Numbered from the stretch's first letter, positions 11,474 through 23,750 are shown. The stretch is DNA of 64,000 bases from Furcasterigmium furcatum (GCA_001599815.1 BCIA01000006.1:3288961-3352960), one strand, 5' to 3'. Translations and numbers: made by a program. The notes: generated by a model from the sequence alone, not told the origin.

Positions 11474-13134
11474 CTTGACAGGCGGAGCCGTGAGGGCGGC
11501 GTGGCCCTTGCGAAGGTATCTGTCGGGCCAGGAGCGGGATTATCTTGGTGGGAGGTCGACCATGTGGTTTTCAGGGGCGAGCGGACGGGGGTGTCTGGTT
11601 GATGGCTCCGCTGCGATGCTCGTTGCTACGTGCGGGATCTCTCAGGTTTTGGCAGCGGGTGAGGGTTTTCCGTTCAGGGTGGTCGGGTACAATCAGAAGC
11701 AGAGCGAGCAAGGCTGGAGAGAGGGGCTGGTTGTCCGCCTTTCGCAGCGTCGTCCGAAGGTCTCGCTGAGAATTGGCTGGAGGGGCTGTCGTCAAGATGT
11801 CGCCCGAAGGGTTCGGACGAAGGCAGGGCCACCGCGCGGCTTGTTGTCGGCCGTTATTGAGGGGATTGCGAGAAGTTGAAGAATCGAGTCGGAGGAGCAG
11901 AGGCAAAAGTGGCCGGGAAGAGGCGGGCACGCACCCAAGCCGCGTGGTGGACTCCAGTGTCCAGCCAGCCTGTTTGGGACCCTCCATGCGTTATCAAGGC
12001 GCTACTCCAAGATGCCTCCACCAGAAACACCTGGGGAAGGTGTTAAGTCGGCGCAAGGTGTCCAATCACGGGTGCACGATGACCGTCGCTAGACCGTCTT
12101 TAGCGGGCCCTCCACTGTCATGTTGCATTGGAGTTGCCAGGGTCTGCTCTGCAGGAGAAAACATCTCACCAACAAACCCACCGATCTTTCTGTTCCCCGG
12201 GCCGTCTCTACCAGTTGGAAGAACGATGAGATCCGGCACGATGAGACATTCTCAGACAAGAGATGTAATGACGACTGCCTGTCCCAATGCACTGGAATGT
12301 CAAGTCTGTCATTGTCCAACCTCTGGCTCGAGGGGATTTTCGACAAAGACGGACCATTTCTTCCCCTGCCAAGTCAGTCCAGTCCAGGCCAATTGAGCCG
12401 GCCATCCCCAACATCGAGGAGATGGACGCCAGATCCACGGTTCCCAAAATCCTCAACGGCGCCATGCCAAAGATGGAACCTGGGACGCCCGAACGACTCG
12501 CTCGTCTCAGGTGCCCAACCTCTGAAGGCCGTCCGTGGCAAGCCCTCCCGGCTGGGCGATGTTGATCTACGCACTAACCACCGTGCCTGACTCAGATTCG
12601 GCCTTCTAGGCCAAGAATGGTGTTCTGTGAGCCTTCTAGAAACATTCGCGGGAGTCAGCAACGGCCTAAGTTAAGCCACATCGCCCATCGGAGTGACATG
12701 ATCAGGGAAATCTTCTTGTACCCAGCTGGATTATGAAATGGCTACAGTCAGACACACCCAGAAACTGCCAATGATTTGCATCCCGAGGCAAGATGTTCGG
12801 TCGCAGAATTCTGGCTGCATAGGCCGAGCAGGCCCGGTGAGTAGCTACTCATATACACGCCCAAAGGCCGAGGTAGTCCGCGTAGGACTCCCAGTATCCC
12901 CAAACGCCCACGGGCATTGAAGCCCAGAAACAATCAAGCAAGCAAGATACCCGCCCCCGTCCGTTTTTGGCCCGCCCCTTGGCACCCGTCGCACGCTTGT
13001 CTAAGGTGGTTTTCCCGGTCCGCCATCCGTGGCTATGCAAGTCGGTATGCAAGTTATGTACACAGGTCGTCGTCGTCGTCGTCGGTGATGCGACCCAATT
13101 CATGGCAGCATCTCGTAGTGATTGTGCCGCTCCC
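11474..13134. other. Gene-free region (1.7 kb)
   Basis: It lies upstream of the four-helix protein and downstream of TAM41. Overlapping open frames on both strands (the longest 207 codons at 11773-12396) show no family resemblance. No RNA gene or repeat was recognised. Confidence 0.45.
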
Positions 13135-14697
13135 TTACTTTTTCTCTCCCTGGGCCTTCGCGGCATCCATCTTGGCCTTGCCCTTGCGGTACTTGGTCCA
13201 CTTCTCGAACAGATACCGTGATGCCCGCGCCGGTCCCGCGGTGAAGATGCCCTTGAACGACTGCGCCGTCGCGGGCCAGTTGACCGTCTGCTTGATGACG
13301 CGGCGGATGAACGCGCGTAGCTGATCCGGGTCGTCCTGCGCGATGCGCCGCTCGAACCCGCCGCCCGTCGCGCGCTTGTCGAAGCTCTCCGGGTCTTCCT
13401 CACGCGAGGCCGCGATCATGGCCTGGAACTCGTCGCGGGGCACCATGAGCTTCTTCTGGTATTGGAAGTAGAGGCGCGAGCGGAACGTCTTGGGCAGTCG
13501 CCGGACCATGTTGCCGCGGCGGACGGGATTCATGTCCTGCTCCAGCGTGGCGTCGGCTTCGTCGTCCGTCGGGAAGGTCTCCTTGTGGTGGGGTGAGATA
13601 AAGTCCACGTTCGGCAGCGTTGATATGAGGGGGCCGTAGAGCCTGCGGAAAGAGAGCATGTTGTTTTCCACAATGTCCGTCACCTTGCTGGGGCTCTCGG
13701 TCGGGAGGGCCATCCGCGGGTCGCCGAGGTACGAGAGGCCGGCAATGGTCGAGTACAGCTCGCGCTCGGTGAAGCGCGGCGGGAGCAGGAGCAGGGCGGT
13801 GCGCACGGCCGAGATGAGGTTGACCTGGTTGGCAAGGCGGACGCGCGGGTGGTCGCGCAGGATCTTAACCGGCTTCTGCAGGCGGCCCGCCAGGTACAGG
13901 TTGTTCCAAGACGAGAGGTCGGTGCACAGGTTGTCTATGGACACGACGCCGTACTTGATCTGCATGCCGTTCTGGGTGACGTACGGGTTGAAGTAGACGC
14001 CGGCGCCCCAGCGGTCCTGGAACGTCGAGACGAGGCCGGAGCCGAAATGGCGCAGGAAGGAGTAGTGCTCCGGGTGCTGTCGCATGTTGAGACTGTGCCA
14101 GTGCTGCGTGTGCGTGACGCCGAAGATGAGGTCGATCGACTTGGGCCCTGCAGCTTGAACTTCCTTGAGGGCCTGGGAAGGCTTGGGGTGGAGGGTGCGG
14201 AACTCTTCGTCGCTGACAGCGCGGGTGGCCTTCGCCTGGGGGAAGACGCCGGAGCCGTAGGCGAAAGCGTACATTATGGGCGCGCGATAGGACCGCAGAA
14301 GCTGGGTGAGCTCTTTCTTGAACTCGACATTGAAGTCCATGTGCTGATTCGTACCAAACAGCTGGTAGGGCAGCTCGTTAAACTCCTCCAGCTTGGCATC
14401 GGGGTGGTCCTCCCAATTCTCGGCGGAAAGACGTGGGCCATCGCGCTCGGCCTTGCGCTGGTACTTTGCGCCGAAGGCAAAGTTGATGGCTGATCCACGG
14501 TGGACATAGGGAGGGGGCTTCTCCTCGTTTTGGGCGGGCTTCTTCTCGGGCGTCTCGTGTTTTTCGTTCGTCTGATCAGAGTACTGGCGGACGGTAAGTC
14601 TGATATAGCTTCTCTCTCGGGGGAAGATCAGAGGTCGGACAGTCGGTGCTCGGAGGACGGCAGCCCTGCGGCCAATACGACGGAGGACTAGGGCCAT
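13135..14697 (-). CDS. TAM41: Mitochondrial phosphatidate cytidylyltransferase TAM41 (Mmp37)
   Basis: Makes CDP-diacylglycerol from phosphatidic acid and CTP at the matrix face of the inner mitochondrial membrane, the first step to cardiolipin. A 520-residue single-exon protein. Residues 1-40 are Arg-rich without acidic residues, a matrix-targeting presequence. A nucleotidyltransferase-type motif YAFAYGSGVFPQ lies at 143-154 and the acidic KSIDLIFGV at about 186-194. The family signature follows: HPEHYSFLRHFG, then IKYGVVSIDNLCTDLSSWNN and YLAGRLQKPVKIL. The start at 14697 is chosen because it puts the presequence first; an in-frame ATG at 14802 is less likely. A basic Lys-rich C-terminus ends the protein. 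It is divergent from MAD1 but functionally unrelated. Confidence 0.95.
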   Translation of the reverse strand: MALVLRRIGRRAAVLRAPTVRPLIFPRERSYIRLTVRQYSDQTNEKHETPEKKPAQNEEKPPPYVHRGSAINFAFGAKYQRKAERDGPRLSAENWEDHPDAKLEEFNELPYQLFGTNQHMDFNVEFKKELTQLLRSYRAPIMYAFAYGSGVFPQAKATRAVSDEEFRTLHPKPSQALKEVQAAGPKSIDLIFGVTHTQHWHSLNMRQHPEHYSFLRHFGSGLVSTFQDRWGAGVYFNPYVTQNGMQIKYGVVSIDNLCTDLSSWNNLYLAGRLQKPVKILRDHPRVRLANQVNLISAVRTALLLLPPRFTERELYSTIAGLSYLGDPRMALPTESPSKVTDIVENNMLSFRRLYGPLISTLPNVDFISPHHKETFPTDDEADATLEQDMNPVRRGNMVRRLPKTFRSRLYFQYQKKLMVPRDEFQAMIAASREEDPESFDKRATGGGFERRIAQDDPDQLRAFIRRVIKQTVNWPATAQSFKGIFTAGPARASRYLFEKWTKYRKGKAKMDAAKAQGEKK

Positions 14698-16125
14698 GGT
14701 GACGATGATCGTGGTGGGACACTGGTGCGCGGTCAGTAACGAGGCGGCTCCGCGTGTACTTCTTCTAACATACGTCTCGGAAAGCAACACTTGAGCCCGC
14801 ATGAGCCTAGCTTTGGTGAGGCGTGGAGGGATGCTTCGAGGATCCGGAGACCGCGGGTTGGATGGAATCAGGGATCCGAGTGTCGCAAGGGAGGTGGTCA
14901 GGAATGTGGTAGAAAATCGCCAGCTCGAGCAGCTGCGATGCAATCAACCACGGAGGGAATCCATATGCTAGTCGGAGGGGCAATGTTTGAAGGGCCGGGT
15001 TTCGGGGCTTGAGGTCGGAGAAGCTCCCGGGTCTTCGGTGGTGCGATGGCCGGTTATGTGGCCTCGGGGATCGAGCTACAGCGGAGCCACGGGATTTGGG
15101 CCGCGAGGGAGCAATGGAGCAGACTATAGGATGGTCCAGGTCTGTGAATCAGACCGGCATGAATCAGCAAGCCTACGTGATGCCCGGACTTGCGAGGTGT
15201 GTCGTTCGAGGTGTGATGTCAGAGGAGCTTCACAAGCTCATGTCCAAAAATTCGCGATGCTGCAATGAGAGCTTGGGAAGAGTGTTGGGGCGCACGGAAC
15301 GCCAAGCGGCTCGAGCCCATTCGCCAAGACAGGAACAAGCTCCGGTGGGCGCGGCGATCCGGCTACTCACGTCATGGCGCATGCAACGGAGGCACAGGGT
15401 CCAGTCCTCGAGCGTCCTTCACCCAGTGTAAGTCTGGAATTCATCTGAGAGGTGTTGTTGTTTCTCAACGCAGATAGCCAGCAGGCCAGCTATAAAACAT
15501 ATAAAAGAGGTTTCTTTGATGTTGAGGCATCAAATATATCTCCTTCCTCGGTGAAGATTGGAGCAAGACACCAGAGTTGCAGTAGAACTCTACAACCTGT
15601 ACTCGAATCTCGAAATACAGTAACTTGCCTGCCCGTAGCTAGCTGCGTCGGATAGGTACCTGACCTACCAGCCTCAAAGTAGGAAGGAGCCCGGAAATTT
15701 GGAATAGTCGTGAACCCCGTCCATCAAAGCAGGAAGGAACAGCTGGCCTTCAAGATGTATATGACAAAGAACAAAACCTCTCCAACGGAATAAAGGCCAC
15801 TCACTGCCAACAACACCACAACGACTTCCTTAATTGTTGCCCCTTCCAGGTTTTGCTCTCGTACCTCTTTCATCACTTTTCCTTGTCACTTTCTCTCTTA
15901 AAGAATTTCCGTTTCTTCTTGTCTTGTCTTGATTGCCGGCTTTCCCTCCCAAACCTCGAGTCCAGTCCACTATAAAATGGCGGATACAGGAGGCTCGGGC
16001 CAATGGGCGGGGCAGTCGCCCGACAACGCGCAGCCACGTGACCGTCTCCCCGGCCCAAGTCCCTGCATCGCAGCTTGTTTACTCGTGACAACGTCAAGCT
16101 CGTGGACTTCCACAACAGGAGAAAC
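14698..16125. other. Divergent promoter region between TAM41 and MAD1
   Basis: No gene is supported. AT-rich stretches near 15490-15620 and the TATA box at 15971 mark promoter DNA. Open frames around 15009-15477 have no family resemblance. Confidence 0.5.
15971..15977 (+). promoter_or_regulatory. TATA box for MAD1
   Basis: TATAAAA lies 150 nt before the MAD1 start codon. An out-of-frame ATG begins at its last base. Transcription starting about 30 nt or more downstream would exclude that ATG, supporting 16126 as the start. Confidence 0.5.
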
Positions 16126-18489
16126 ATGCGGTCGCACACACCATCTGCCGGCCGAACAAACCGGCAATCGGCCCTGTCGGGGAACTTCAGGGCCAGCACC
16201 GGCTCTGGGCTGCCCAGACCGAATACTTCCCTGAGGGAATCGAGGGTGCGTTCACGAATGAATCAAAACAAAACAAGTACCCAGCCGTGCATCGGCGCAA
16301 CTGACATACCTCGCCCAACACAGACTTTCCGAGCGACACAACCATCATACAATCTCTTCACCGGCGCCGAAGCGGGCGAATCCAGCCGCCCTTCGTCCCG
16401 ACAGAACCTGAGAGACTCGATGGCCGCCGCCTCCCGAGAAAGCTCGAAAGAGAACTTCGCACCGCCCGACGCACAGGAATATGAGTCTCAGCGTCATGTG
16501 ATCGAGGAACTCAAGGCCGAGCTGAGCGCCTTGCGCTATACGATAAGCACGTTTGAGCAGGAAAAGCACATGGCCGACGCCCGACACAATGCGGAAATGG
16601 AAGACCAGCGCCGACGCGCCCAGGCCGACTTCGACGCCAAGCAAGCGGCCGAGAGCGACAAATCCCAGGCCCTGCGGCAACTGGAGGCAGCGCAACAGCA
16701 GCTGACCGACACCCGGGAGTCCGCCGGCCAGGAAGCGTCGTCATGGGAGAAGAAGGCTCGGGAGGCCGAGGAGGAAGCCCGCCTGCTGCAGGAACAGCTG
16801 GATGACCTCTCCAACGCCAAGAGCGAGGCCGCGCGCATCGGCGAGAAGAAGACCAACGACCTCGAGATGCAGCTGCAGGCTGCGCAGAAGTCGCTGCAGG
16901 AGCTCGAACACGAGAGTCAGGCACACGAGTCGGCGCTGCAACAAACTCAAGGCCAGCTGGCCGACAAGGACACACATATCGGCGACCTAGAGGCGGAGGT
17001 GCTAAGGCTCAAAGCGCAGACCGGCGATGCCGAAACAATGGCCATCATCAAGCAGGAGCTCTCCGAACAGGTCACCCACATCCGCAATCTGGAATCGACA
17101 AATCGCGACCAGCTCGCCGAACTGAAGCATCTCCGCCAGGTCACCCGGGCGGTCGAGGTCGTCGAGGAGGAGAAGCGATCGCTACAGCGCAGACTGGATG
17201 CTGCATCTTCGCTCGAGGCGGAGCTCTCCGAGGCACAGATCCAGCGCCAGCGCCTCGAGGATGAGCGGCTCGCCTGGACCGCCTTCCTCAAGAGCACGAC
17301 CGAGTCGGGCGAGGACCTGGAGTTTGACTCGCCCGAGGCTGTCGCAAGGGCTCTGGTGTCGGAACGGTACACATCGGCATCGCATGTGGACAAGGTTGGC
17401 TCGCTACAGGCCGAACTTTCCGCACAACAAGGCACGATCCAGACCCTCGAGGCCGAAGTGGCAAGGCTCAAGGGCGAAGCAGAGAACGTCAAGGCTACAG
17501 CAAACGCAACGAGCACAGACAAGGCACGACTCCGAGCCGAGCGTCAACGCGTGCTCGCTGTCAAGGAGGTGGAATATCTTCGGGCCCAGCTCAAGACATT
17601 CGATGCCGAGGACGCGACATTCCAGCCCGACAACTTCGATGAGCAGAAGGCGCAACGAGTCCAAGAGCTTGAAGATCTCGTCGACAAGTACAAACAGGAA
17701 GTGCAGACTCTCCACGCTGAGATGTCCTCCCTCGAGCCCGCCCAGCCTTCCATCGGTCATAAGCGACCCCGGCTGGACGACAGCGTTGAGAATGAAGCGG
17801 CCACGTCTCAGCAACTGGCTGAGCTTACTCGTAAGAAGCGCAAGTTGGAGGATGGATTTTCCAAGCTGCAGACGCAGCACCAGGTCACGCTCAAGGAACT
17901 GTCCGTGGCGCAAGACCAACTCAAGGCGCTCAAGTCTTCGTCAAAGACGCGCGTGCTGTCGCTTCGCTCGAACCCTACATCGGACTACGAAGCCATCAAA
18001 CTCTCGACACTGCAGGCCCTCCGGCAAGAGAACGAAGAGCTGCTCGCCCACATGCAAGACTCTCGCAACGCGGGGTCTTTCCCGACCGTCCCCTCGTCAC
18101 AGCTCGCGGCAGCGCAGCGCCTGGTTCTCGAGGCCAAGGGCGAGACGGCCAGCGCACAGAAACTGACGCGGCGGCTAAAGGAGGTCTGGGGCGCCAAGTC
18201 GGCCGAGTTCAAGGAGGCGGTCTTCTCCACAATGGGGTGGACGGTGACATTCATGCCCAACGGCAAGATGCGGGTCGAGTCGCAGTACTACCCCAGCAAG
18301 ACGGACGAGCACGAGAACAGCATCGTCTTCGACGGAGAGCGGGGGACGATGAAGGTCAGCGGGGGGCCGAGGAGCGCGTTCGCGGCCAAGATCGGCAACC
18401 ACATTAAGTACTGGGTGCACGACAAGGGCTGCATCCCGGGCTTCCTGGCGGCGCTGACGATCGAGTTCTTCGAGGAGCAGTCTCAGTAG
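16126..18489 (+). CDS. MAD1: Spindle assembly checkpoint protein MAD1
   Basis: Recruits Mad2 at unattached kinetochores and nuclear pores to delay anaphase. About 761 residues from two exons, 16126-16245 and 16324-18489. The 78-nt intron is a multiple of three and could be read through, but it has a GTGCGT donor, a CTGAC branch and CACAG acceptor, and removing it restores SRTFRATQPSYNLF. Residues from about 90 to 640 form a nearly continuous coiled coil rich in Glu, Gln, Leu and Ala. The segment RVLSLRSNPTSDYEA followed by LQALRQENEEL is the conserved region near the Mad2-interaction motif. The last 100 residues, with FKEAVFSTMGW and IKYWVHDKGCIPGFLA, are the globular C-terminal domain that binds Bub1 in known Mad1. 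Confidence 0.93.
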   Translation: MRSHTPSAGRTNRQSALSGNFRASTGSGLPRPNTSLRESRVRSRMNQNKTSTQPCIGATDIPRPTQTFRATQPSYNLFTGAEAGESSRPSSRQNLRDSMAAASRESSKENFAPPDAQEYESQRHVIEELKAELSALRYTISTFEQEKHMADARHNAEMEDQRRRAQADFDAKQAAESDKSQALRQLEAAQQQLTDTRESAGQEASSWEKKAREAEEEARLLQEQLDDLSNAKSEAARIGEKKTNDLEMQLQAAQKSLQELEHESQAHESALQQTQGQLADKDTHIGDLEAEVLRLKAQTGDAETMAIIKQELSEQVTHIRNLESTNRDQLAELKHLRQVTRAVEVVEEEKRSLQRRLDAASSLEAELSEAQIQRQRLEDERLAWTAFLKSTTESGEDLEFDSPEAVARALVSERYTSASHVDKVGSLQAELSAQQGTIQTLEAEVARLKGEAENVKATANATSTDKARLRAERQRVLAVKEVEYLRAQLKTFDAEDATFQPDNFDEQKAQRVQELEDLVDKYKQEVQTLHAEMSSLEPAQPSIGHKRPRLDDSVENEAATSQQLAELTRKKRKLEDGFSKLQTQHQVTLKELSVAQDQLKALKSSSKTRVLSLRSNPTSDYEAIKLSTLQALRQENEELLAHMQDSRNAGSFPTVPSSQLAAAQRLVLEAKGETASAQKLTRRLKEVWGAKSAEFKEAVFSTMGWTVTFMPNGKMRVESQYYPSKTDEHENSIVFDGERGTMKVSGGPRSAFAAKIGNHIKYWVHDKGCIPGFLAALTIEFFEEQSQ

Positions 18490-21481
18490 ACGAGCCGCAA
18501 GACATTTGTAGATATATCTGGGCGGGTGTTTGGCATATTCACAGGCAGGCCGGCGTTGGGGAGGACCAGGAAACCTTGGCAGTTTGCTAGGCAGGCCATG
18601 TATGGCAGGTCTACAATGGGAGAGTGTATGAATGAATACGCTTATGAGTCACGATATGGACCTGATTTTTCGCGAAACCTGGCGGTGAGGTCCGAAATGG
18701 AGGGGAGGCATCCATGTTCAAGGGTCCAGTGACAGACAACTGACAAGCGACCCCTGTCGAAGCTTAACCTGGCTGCTGGGACTGGCAGTGCTTGGCACAT
18801 GTCGCCAGCGAGACTCTTTGTCTGGGGTGCCGTAAGTTGGCCGAGACAGCATACCCGACGTTGCCGGAAGACAAAAGAGATGCCGGACCGAGCGGGCCCC
18901 GGACCGCTGATGAGCTCTCGCCCGGCTCCCATTCTTCGCAATGCCGTTATGCTGGGCGCTTCTGCGACCCAAATTGGGAACAGGATTGCAGTGCCGACGC
19001 ATTCCCGCGGCACCTGCGGGTGTCATGACACGCGGCAGCACCAACTCCCATCTGGTGGCGTCTTGGTTGCGGTGAGGTGCCCGATGTCCAGAGCGCCAAG
19101 CGCGGCAAGGCTGAAAGTCGGGAAGAAACTCCGCAAGATTTCTCGGGGACGGTGCGACTCGGAAGAGTGAACCCTCGGGGAGGGGGCCCAGAGATGGCCG
19201 CTCGCCTCGGGTGGAATCCGAGAGCCTAGACGCGACTCTACGACTTGGCGATCGACTAACCTGCAAGCCGGAGCAGGTGGCTGCCAAGCTATCACGACCG
19301 GGCCCTCCCTCCACAGACGCCCAACACGGGCCCGTCCCTCTCGACCTGGGGGGGAGCTATCATCTCATGTCCTTGCTCTCTGCAACTGCCGGGCATGGCA
19401 CGACGAGGCAAGTGAACTGAGTAGGAGCTGCGAGAGGCCGGGCAACCCAGCTGTCATCGGCCTGGCCGGGTCATGCCGTAAATGCCTCGAAGCTCGGGGT
19501 TCCGGCTCCTCTAGCTCAAGGAGCTATCTATGTTTGTGCATAACTGCCGTACAAACAACACTCAGCTCGTAGATCCGTGGACCCGACACTCAGGGAGTTG
19601 GATGGGCGGAGGGAAGCGTGATGTCTCACCTGATGCCCGCAAATCAGGGAACCCGCCTCTGTTCCTTGTCCAAGTGCCGCGCGAGGCGGGACTGCTTTCG
19701 CACACCGCAAGCCACCCTCCCAGGGCTGCGGCAGGTGGCTTGCCCCCGGGCCGCTGACTGTAGAGCGGCAGTTGTTGACTTTCTTCCAGCAAACCCTCCG
19801 TTCAAGGTTCAACCCTTGATGCCCTCGATGCCGTCACGCCCGTACAGCCGCGACAAAGCCAGTCGCGGAGGACGATCATGTCGCAGATACAAGGGCGGCG
19901 GTGAGACAATCCCCTCCGTAAGCAATATGGAATTAAGGAAACCGTGAGAAGCCGGGCCAACCGCCCCGCTGGTTCGGCCGAAGCTCCGGGCGAGTCAGTG
20001 CAGGCTCGCGATCGTCTAGATGCAGGAGTGGGCGGGAACAGATTTAGGATTTCGTCCCGTCCGTCGGTCTGGCCGAAAGAGGTGAGGGGCGCGTCGTTTT
20101 GTGCCGTGTTGGTCTTCTGTATGTCTTGTCTGTCTGTCAGACAGTCTCACTGAGATTCGAGATGGTGTGGAGGCGGAAAGCTAGGAGTTTACTCCGCGAG
20201 TATCACGCTCGTGATCGTGACTGGGAAGAATCGCCAGTTTCGGACGTCCAACCGCCTGGTTTCTCTCCTTCCAGACACACACGGGAAAGAATGGCAGGTC
20301 ATTCCCATCTTTGTCCAGACAGCTCTGGATTGCTGGCGACGTTGGCGTATTCGAGTCATGGGCGCCTGTCCTCCTTGCCTCCCGCTACTCCAACCGGGCG
20401 CCGGGAGACGACAATCGTCACCAGCCCGAACCTGATTAGCCCAAGCGCCGCGCACTATTGGCCAGCGCATGCAACCTGGTCATGAGCCGTCAAAAGTCTC
20501 TTTCCCACTCTGCAGCACCGCCGTCCGTGTCTTCGCGTGGTGATCCCTGGTTGCCAGTCCTCGATACCGCCGCACGGGGACGACGGTGCCCCGACACCCC
20601 AGCTCCCCTGCCCCCTTTCACGCCAAGTGGCAGTGACAAGCTTTTGTCCCCCGGCACCGGCGCGCGGTAGCCTGTACCTGTCGTGGAGCCGCCGGGGTTT
20701 GCGGGTGGGCTTGTGGGCTTGCTGAAGAGTGTGATGGTGACGAAGTCTGGCGGTGGCCGCGTTGCGGACTAGAGCCAAAGGAGGGAGATGATGTCCCGAG
20801 TAAAAGACCTGCAGGGCGCCGCCCTCCTGCGCCTCCTGCTGGAGAGTGTCTCTGCTCCCGACCGCAACCATCACCAACGTCCGCCAAGACATTCGACCCC
20901 TGAGTCCGGAGGTTGAGTATCACGACACTCGCCGCCGACATTTTGCTCCCAGTCCCTATCTGTCTGGGCACCAAGAGCAACGCCGCAGGTCAATGGAATT
21001 GTCTGAAGTCTCTGATCCGATCTTGAACGCGTGGTGGCAACGGGAATAACGCACAACGGCCTCGGACTAGAGGTGGACGAAGAAGAAACTACCAGCCCGG
21101 AGGACTTGGCACGCGGCCTCGGAAGGAGCAACTCACCCGCCGCTTCCTCGACACCGGAGCACCTCCTCGAGAGAAGGAACGACCCTTGGAAGCCATCGAG
21201 TTGCCAGAGCCTTTCTTGGCAACACAAAAAGTCCATGAATGGATGCTCCGTCTTGATCGTCGACAACTCATTCTTCGTCTCTCGACCCCCGAGGGGCATC
21301 TCGCCCCCCAAGGATCACCTACCTATAGCATTGCTCTCGCGTCTCGCAACAGCCTTTCGGATACACTGAACATGGTTACGCCCTGCGAACACCTCGCGTG
21401 AATACACGCCACGCGCCTCCCATCCCCGAGCCCTGCCGCTCCCAGCTTGGATGCCTCGGTCTTGACACACACAATCCTGCG
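18490..21481. other. Long gene-free region (3.0 kb)
   Basis: It lies between MAD1 and the GPCR. Many overlapping open frames on both strands, all without family resemblance. GTCT-type short repeats occur near 20117-20150. The right part may be a long 5' leader of the GPCR gene. Otherwise nothing was recognised. Confidence 0.45.
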
Positions 21482-23750
21482 ATGGCGCCCGCGTCAGGAG
21501 GGCGCCTATGGCCTCTTCTGGTCGAGGCCGCCCTGGATCCTCGCGCCTCCGATATTCGCTCCGAGATCATCAACGATCCCTTCATACCTACAGGCCTGAC
21601 GCCCAATCAAATCTACATCCTTCGACTTACGTCGCTGGCCTTTTCCGTCGTCACTCTATTATCCTGCATCATTGTACTCTACTGGTTTGCGAACATGAGG
21701 AGGAGCTTTCGTCACGAGTATGTTCACTTGGCCCCCTCCATCTGCCTGGACTCTCTAACTCGCTCGCAGTCTCATCATGCTCCTCATCATTGGCGACGCC
21801 CTTGAAGCGCTCTTCTTCTTGATATTCCCCATACGCTACCTCGTCACTGGCCCCATCGACAGCCGTTCCGCCTTCTGCCAGGTCAGCGGTTTCTTCCTCG
21901 CCCTTGGAATCGAGTCGTCTGATATCGCCGTGGCCCTCATCGCTATCCATACGGCTCTCTACATCTTCAAACCCAACCAAGGATCCGGGCAGAGCGGCTT
22001 GTATCCCTACCGGTACTGGGCTTATGCGGCCTTCACCATACTTCCGGTCCTCTTTGGTTCGCTTGCCTTCATCAACAACCCGGCCTACACCAATAACGGA
22101 TCGTACTGCTACCTCCCGGCGGACCCTCGGTGGCCTAGATTCGCCCTGAGCTGGATTCCCCGATACATCATCCTGCTCCTCATTCTCGTCATCTACGGCT
22201 GCATATACATCTATGTCACGATTCTCATGCGCCGATTTGGAGAACAGAGTGACATGAGAGGACCAAGCAGCGCTGGGGCGGCGGGAACCGGCCTGAGGAC
22301 AAACCAGACAGGCTCCGTCCCTCCCNCCCCGCCGATCGCCTATCACGGCCTCATTCCGTCGTCCTCCGACTCCCGGCCGGGCTCCTACATTGACTGGGAG
22401 CGCCAGCGCCACATGTCAATATCTTCGGCAAGCTCCGTGGGCTTCGAACCAGACAGCGGTTATGCGCCGTCCAGCCCGCAAGCCACCCAACCCCCTCGTC
22501 GCCAGTCACTCGCCCGCGCTCTGCGCTGGAGATGGCCAAAATCGGCCACAGGGGGCGAACCTGACGTCCAGGCTGACGGCCAACGACGCCAGAGCGAGCC
22601 TGCCGATGCCCCGTTGTCCACCGCCCCTTCTTCACCACGACAGTCAGTGGTCCATGAGCCGATTGCCCTACCGCCGCAATCGGTCATGGCAGATGAGACT
22701 GGACGGGCATTGGCCGTCAGGAGAGATCGACCGTCCAATCTCGCATCCCAGGGGACGCAGCACCAGCGGGCCATGTCCGTACCGTACCCTCTGAGCTCAG
22801 ACGACACGGCGGTATCCAGGATCCCTCAGGGGCGAAACTCGCACGCTGAGCCAGGTGTCTGGAATCGCCGCGTGGACGCTGGCGACAAGTCCTCGGAAAA
22901 CACAACATCCAATCCTAACATGATTGCGGTATTGCATCGGGGTCCCCCTCGCAGAGGCCGTCGTCAGAGGATGTCAGAGCAAGTCGATCCCAACGACCCG
23001 AACCCAAATCCGCAACCCAACGTCTCAGGGGGGTCAACAGGAACTTCATCATCCAACTTCGTACCGCCGCACATGTCTGCTGATCCTGCCGGCATGGGCA
23101 AAGCGCGCGATAAAATCCGCCGCCAACTCCGCCTATTGTTCATATACCCTGTTATCTATGTCCTCGTCTGGATAATACCGTTCATCAGCCACATCTTTCG
23201 GTGGGACGATCCGAACAAATCCGGGCCCTTTGGTCTCGTATTCACCTCCCTCGTCAGTCTCTGCGTCCAGGGGTTCGCAGATGCTGTGCTGTTTGGGGTG
23301 CGAGAGAAGCCATGGCGACACCCACGACGTGCGAGCGTCAGCAGCACCGGGACGATGTTCAGGCGCCGCAGCAGCAATGAAGCCCACACTAGCTTCCGCA
23401 CGAAGATTGCTCGCTGCTTCGGCGACAAGTGGGTGATTCGGCAAGGGAATGGCGGAGGCCGAACCCGGGAGGAAATGCTCCTTGACGGACGATTTGCCCG
23501 GCTTCGGAGAGAAATGGAGGTGGAGGAATTCATGACGCGTTCGATATCCGGACCCAGAACCGAGCGAGAATGGTGGGAATGGCTCGAGAATATCGGTGGT
23601 GGCTCTTGGGACGACGATGACGACGACGATGATGCCCAGATGGTGGGCGACTTTGAGCTCGAAAGCCCCGGACCCAAACGAGGCGAAGCGGCCGGGGGGT
23701 CCAGGGTCGCCTTCAAGGAGGAGGACGACCAGATTCCAAACCAGCAATAG
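21482..23750 (+). CDS. G-protein-coupled receptor, Git3/Gpr1 glucose-receptor-like class
   Basis: A seven-helix receptor predicted to couple to a Galpha subunit in cAMP nutrient signalling. About 738 residues from two exons, 21482-21717 and 21770-23750; the splice makes SFRHD-LIMLLIIGDALE, typical of the Git3 N-terminal domain. Five helices lie in residues 44-250. A very long third cytoplasmic loop (about 280 residues, Ser/Pro/Arg-rich) follows. The last two helices (around 530-600, RRQLRLLFIYPVIYVLVWII) match the Git3 C-terminal domain. The tail contains a run of seven Asp. The base at 22326 is N, so one residue in the third loop is unknown. The start is the ATG after an upstream in-frame GTG. 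The ligand cannot be told from sequence. Confidence 0.9.

Noticed and set aside
13135..14943. Longer TAM41 start upstream of 14697
   Set aside because: The added part begins at a non-ATG codon or at ATG 14802 and would bury the mitochondrial presequence.
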